Part shown: piece by piece, positions 5,150 through 7,948 of the stretch
Layout of the letters: every line of letters begins with the position of its first letter
Position numbering within the stretch: the first letter of the stretch is position 1
The notes under the pieces: generated by a model
Seen by the model: only the letters and a program-made list of their open reading frames with translations
Database searches by the model: none
What the model was told of the DNA's origin: nothing
Program-made: the position numbers and the translations under genes
Assembly (NCBI GenBank): GCA_024691145.1
Contig: JAILNW010000208.1
Coordinates: 1-7,948 of the forward strand
Direction: 5' to 3'
DNA length: 7,948 bases
From: Lachnospiraceae bacterium
Lineage (GTDB): Bacteria; Bacillota; Clostridia; Lachnospirales; Lachnospiraceae

Positions 5150-6431
5150 CTTAAAAGGAGCCATGTCCGTATTTGCATTCTCATTTACACAGACTGTTAA
5201 GAGCAAAGTATTCATAGTTACAACGCTTTTATCAATTGCAATTATGATAGTCTGTTCAGTAGCTACATCTGAAGAGAGTGGAATAGTCGGGGCAAATAAA
5301 GGTAATATAAAGAAACTTGTAATTAATGACAGTGTTCCCTTGCCACAGGAAATGTATGAAGGATTAAAGAAAGATTATAAGGACTTAGAGATAAGTTTCA
5401 CTGAAAAAACAGTGGAGGACTTTGAAGAAGAGGCAGTTGATAATGAAGAATATAATGATACTGTAGTTGCATTTGTAAACTTTAATCACTACTTTGATAT
5501 TCAGTTATATAAAAATAATAGCAGTGATATTGGTGAAATTGAGATGAATCAATTTGCAGATACTTTTGAAGAGGTCTTTAATGATATGAAGAATGCAAAC
5601 TGCAATCTCACTGAAGAACAGAAAAAACTTATTGATATGCCTGTAAGTACAAAGGTTACCCTTATATCAGAAGAAAAAGATATAAATAATGATTCACAGG
5701 CTGAAGCAAGCAAGTTTATGTTTGTAATTATAGTATTTATGCTGCTTGTTATGTGTGGAGAAAATATAGGAACTGCAATAGTAACAGAAAAATCATCAAG
5801 AGTTATGGAATATATATTAACATCCATAAAGCCATTGGCACTTGTAATTGGAAAAGTATGTTCTGCAGTTGCTGCAACATCTATCCAGATAGCTGCAATT
5901 GTTGCTGGATGTACAATTTCAAATATGTATTCAAAAGGGTCTTCTGATGCAGTTAATGCAGCAGCAAACTTAAGTATAGGAAGTTTGAAGATTGAAGGCT
6001 CACCTGCTGAAATTCTTTTAGGTGTTCTTGTAATGATAGCAGGACTTGCAATATTTGCACTTCTATCATGTCTTGTGGCATCTACAGCAAGTAAGATAGA
6101 AGAACTTGCAGAGGTAAACAGAGTGTATACATTTTTAGTTATGGCTGGTTATTTTGGTGGATTTTATTTCTTCACATTTGGAAGTGGATTATCAAATGCA
6201 ATAAAGAACGTATTCTACCTGATACCGATAACTTCTGTGTTTGTACTGCCTATTGATTTGTTAACAGGAAAAGCAGGCATAATGATAGGAGCCCTAAGCG
6301 TCGCTGTTATGCTGGCTACGTTGTGGCTGTTGTTTATGTTTGTATCAAAAGTTTATGAAACACTTATATTATATAATGGACAGAAGATAGGATTTAAACA
6401 ACTTGTAGGAATATATAAACAGAATAAATAA
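5139..6431 (+). CDS. ABC-2 type exporter permease, NatB-type (first of two)
   Basis: A membrane subunit of 430 aa in the ABC2_membrane_3 (PF12698) style. One N-terminal helix (about residues 24-42) is followed by a large extracytoplasmic domain (about 43-190, rich in Asp/Glu), then a C-terminal membrane region with about six helices (near 193-207, 232-260, 291-316, 329-348, 358-374, 379-402). The conserved cytoplasmic segment ENIGTAIVTEKSSRVMEYILTSIKP (208-231) is a family hallmark and probably contacts the ATPase. It overlaps the ATPase gene by 11 bases, which implies translational coupling. ATG 5139 is chosen over ATG 5133 because the GGTGG (5125-5129) lies 9 bases from the former and only 3 from the latter. 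Confidence 0.88.
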   Translation: MKNNLKGAMSVFAFSFTQTVKSKVFIVTTLLSIAIMIVCSVATSEESGIVGANKGNIKKLVINDSVPLPQEMYEGLKKDYKDLEISFTEKTVEDFEEEAVDNEEYNDTVVAFVNFNHYFDIQLYKNNSSDIGEIEMNQFADTFEEVFNDMKNANCNLTEEQKKLIDMPVSTKVTLISEEKDINNDSQAEASKFMFVIIVFMLLVMCGENIGTAIVTEKSSRVMEYILTSIKPLALVIGKVCSAVAATSIQIAAIVAGCTISNMYSKGSSDAVNAAANLSIGSLKIEGSPAEILLGVLVMIAGLAIFALLSCLVASTASKIEELAEVNRVYTFLVMAGYFGGFYFFTFGSGLSNAIKNVFYLIPITSVFVLPIDLLTGKAGIMIGALSVAVMLATLWLLFMFVSKVYETLILYNGQKIGFKQLVGIYKQNK

Positions 6432-6432
6432 T

Positions 6433-6439
6433 GGAGGAG
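6433..6439 (+). promoter_or_regulatory. Ribosome binding site deciding the second permease start
   Basis: GGAGGAG lies directly after the stop of the first permease gene and 3-5 bases before ATG 6443. It would be inside the coding region if ATG 6431 were used, and 6431 has no such site of its own. Confidence 0.6.
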
Positions 6440-6442
6440 AAT

Positions 6443-7756
6443 ATGAGCAAGGGTTTTAAAGATACAAAAAAGGTTTGTAGTTTTACATTAAAACAGCTGA
6501 TAAAAACCAAGGGATTTGCAGCAGCTACAATACTATTTGCCATAGCACTATTTGCTATTCCGATAATTATATGTGTATTAGATGCAAAGCCTGATAAAGA
6601 AAGCAAAATAAAAAACATTTGCATTTCAGACAACCTTGGATTTGAAGCGATAGATTATAACTATTTAAAAAGTGAAGATGTTTACAAAAATGTTACGATT
6701 GAGGTCCAAAAAGAGCTTAGCGAGAAGGAAATTAAAAAGATTGTAAAAGAGGACGAAAGTGGCAATACTGTAGGTGTTAAAATTGATAATGATGGAAAAG
6801 AAATAAGCATTAACATATTTCTTTCAAAAAATGGAGATGTAACTGAAGGTGACGGAGAAGACTTAGGAACAATGCTTCAAGGTTATATTCAGCAGGCAAA
6901 ATACAGTAATGGAGACTTTAGTGAGGAACAGCTTGCAGTGGTGTTATCACCTGTTATGGTTGGAATTAATACATTAGGCCAGGGAGAAGAAAATATCGGA
7001 ACTACATTGGTTAAGATGTTCCTTCCAATGATGCTGGGTCTTGTAATATACATGATGGTATTAATTTATGGACAGTCAATAAGTAAAAGCATGATGACAG
7101 AGAAGAGTTCTAGAATACTTGAATTAATGCTTACAACAGTATCTTCATCAAGCCTTATAGCAGGAAAGATTGCAGGTATGATAATAGGTGCCATGATACA
7201 GATTGTTTTGTGGTGCGTAAGCCTTGTACTTGGATATAAAGCAGGAGTTATGGCAGGAGGCATGGTGCAGGAAGGATATAAGACAGGACTTTCAGATCTT
7301 ATTGAACTTCTAAAAAATAACAATGTAGCAGAGGCCTTCACAATACCAGCAATTATTATAGCATTTCTTGTTGTGGTATTAGGATTTATAATGTACTGCT
7401 CCTTAGCAGGATTATGTGGCTCATTTGTGCAGAAATCAGAAGACATGGGACCAACAATGATGATATTCCAATATGCAATTGTAATTGGATTTTTTATACC
7501 ATACTTTGGAACACTTATGGAAAATAAAGATCTTATGACGGTTGCAGGATACTGTCCTCTTAGTATACCATTTCAGCTTCCGGCAGATATACTTGTTGGA
7601 ACAGTAACAATTACTCAGGGACTTATTGAACTTGGAATACTTGTAATATTTACTGCGATAATAGTACTTGCAGCAGGAAAAGTATATAGAGCAACAGTAT
7701 TCTACAATGGCAGCAGGCCGAAGATAAAAGACATTATAAATATAATTAAAGGTTAA
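6443..7756 (+). CDS. ABC-2 type exporter permease, NatB-type (second of two)
   Basis: A 437-aa paralogue of the preceding permease with the same plan: an N-terminal helix (about residues 25-46), an extracytoplasmic domain (about 47-188), then about six helices (near 190-208, 236-265, 300-326, 338-355, 366-384, 393-412). The shared segment TEKSSRILELMLTTVSSSSLIAGK (219-242) matches the hallmark of its partner, and both end in a K-V-Y...YNG motif and a basic tail. The two outer domains are clearly diverged, so a permease heterodimer is the simplest reading. ATG 6443 is preferred because GGAGGAG (6433-6439) lies just before it. An in-frame ATG at 6431 overlaps the previous stop (TAATG) and could be used by reinitiation, adding MEEN. 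Confidence 0.88.
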   Translation: MSKGFKDTKKVCSFTLKQLIKTKGFAAATILFAIALFAIPIIICVLDAKPDKESKIKNICISDNLGFEAIDYNYLKSEDVYKNVTIEVQKELSEKEIKKIVKEDESGNTVGVKIDNDGKEISINIFLSKNGDVTEGDGEDLGTMLQGYIQQAKYSNGDFSEEQLAVVLSPVMVGINTLGQGEENIGTTLVKMFLPMMLGLVIYMMVLIYGQSISKSMMTEKSSRILELMLTTVSSSSLIAGKIAGMIIGAMIQIVLWCVSLVLGYKAGVMAGGMVQEGYKTGLSDLIELLKNNNVAEAFTIPAIIIAFLVVVLGFIMYCSLAGLCGSFVQKSEDMGPTMMIFQYAIVIGFFIPYFGTLMENKDLMTVAGYCPLSIPFQLPADILVGTVTITQGLIELGILVIFTAIIVLAAGKVYRATVFYNGSRPKIKDIINIIKG

Positions 7757-7760
7757 CTAT

Positions 7761-7803
7761 AAACCCATAACTTATGTAACAATTAAGTTATGGGTTTTGT
7801 TAT
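7761..7803 (+). terminator. Rho-independent terminator of the ABC operon
   Basis: A perfect 14-bp stem pairs 7761-7774 with 7784-7797 around a 9-base loop, followed by a T-rich tail (GGGTTTTGTTATT from 7792). It lies 4 bases after the stop of the second permease and closes the three-gene unit. Confidence 0.85.
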
Positions 7804-7835
7804 TAAAATATTGAAAAAATGTTGCAATAAAAACA

Positions 7836-7850
7836 TATAAGTAACTTATA
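7836..7850. promoter_or_regulatory. Palindrome TATAAGT-A-ACTTATA, possible operator
   Basis: Two 7-bp arms mirror each other around one base, about 70-80 bases before the next possible gene start. An upstream TTGAAA (7811-7816) lies 17-19 bases from CATATA/TATAAG boxes that overlap the left arm, so a regulator bound here would cover a promoter. GTAAC repeats at 7841-7845 and 7852-7856. Confidence 0.4.
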
Positions 7851-7854
7851 GGTA

Positions 7855-7864
7855 ACCAATTGGT
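7855..7864. promoter_or_regulatory. Palindrome ACCAATTGGT, possible operator
   Basis: A perfect 10-bp palindrome lies 4 bases after the TATAAGT dyad, between the ABC operon terminator and the next gene start. With its neighbour it could form a compound operator. No regulator family can be named from it. Confidence 0.3.
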
Positions 7865-7918
7865 ATTATCATATATTATATAAAAGGTATGCAATATTGT
7901 AATTGATAAGTGGGTACA

Positions 7919-7948
7919 GTGAATAAATATGAAGAAAATATTAAGAGG
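7919..7948 (+). CDS. Possible start of a further gene, cut by the window end
   Basis: Only about 10 codons are visible. GTG 7919 reads VNKYEENIKR and has AAGTGGG (7908-7914) close upstream. Alternatively, ATG 7929 in another frame reads MKKILR but has no nearby ribosome site. The leader with palindromes upstream suggests that a gene does begin here. Its identity cannot be judged. Confidence 0.3.
   Translation, partial: MNKYEENIKR

Noticed and set aside
7066..7446. Minus-strand ORF of 126 codons inside the second permease
   Set aside because: It is antisense to a clear membrane protein gene, where long shadow frames are common; there is no start signal.
1..7948. CRISPR array, tRNA, rRNA, insertion sequence or integrase
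   Set aside because: No regularly spaced repeats, no tRNA-like cloverleaf and no transposase or integrase motifs were seen on either strand.

Overview
The window is AT-rich DNA of a low-GC Gram-positive bacterium. AGGAGG-type ribosome binding sites, TTGACA/TATAAT-type promoters, a secreted liquefying alpha-amylase with tandem starch-binding modules, and a PD-(D/E)XK/AAA-ATPase-like family gene all suit an anaerobic gut or rumen Clostridia member, most likely Lachnospiraceae. That placement is inference from gene content; no rRNA or other phylogenetic marker is present.

Layout. (1) 1-643: the 3' end of a plus-strand gene of the AAA-ATPase-like/PD-(D/E)XK nuclease-like family (PF09820 + PF08011), its ATPase half lying outside the window. 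(2) 644-1002: decayed DNA. It includes the recognisable but frameshifted and internally deleted start of a second gene of the same family, and a coding-like ORF fragment of unknown origin. (3) 969-1554: three very small plus-strand ORFs for hydrophobic peptides of 62, 28 and 56 aa. The last has a near-consensus promoter and a strong ribosome binding site. (4) 1553-1584: a 12-bp hairpin between convergent genes, probably a two-way terminator. (5) 1618-3849, minus strand: a 743-aa exported GH13 alpha-amylase (subfamily GH13_5-like) with two C-terminal starch-binding modules. (6) 3850-4213: a divergent intergenic region with two outward promoters of the same form (TTGTAT-N17-TATAAT), two inverted repeats, a short tandem repeat, and a rho-independent terminator that points plus although no plus-strand gene precedes it. 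(7) 4214-7756: a compact three-gene ABC exporter operon, with one NatA-type ATPase and two different NatB-type permeases, translationally overlapping and closed by a 14-bp terminator hairpin. (8) 7798-7948: a regulatory-looking stretch with two palindromes, then possibly the first codons of another gene.

How the genes work together. The amylase would act outside the cell, cutting starch into maltodextrins while its CBMs hold it on granules. The ABC operon looks like a self-contained exporter in which the ATPase probably drives a permease heterodimer; its substrate cannot be read from sequence. Nothing links the two beyond their shared intergenic region. The left end looks like an accessory zone with gene decay and small membrane peptides.

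I see no clearly new multi-gene system. The most open questions are the orphan plus-strand terminator at 4067-4105, which implies an unannotated short RNA or an attenuated leader, and the cluster of small hydrophobic ORFs.
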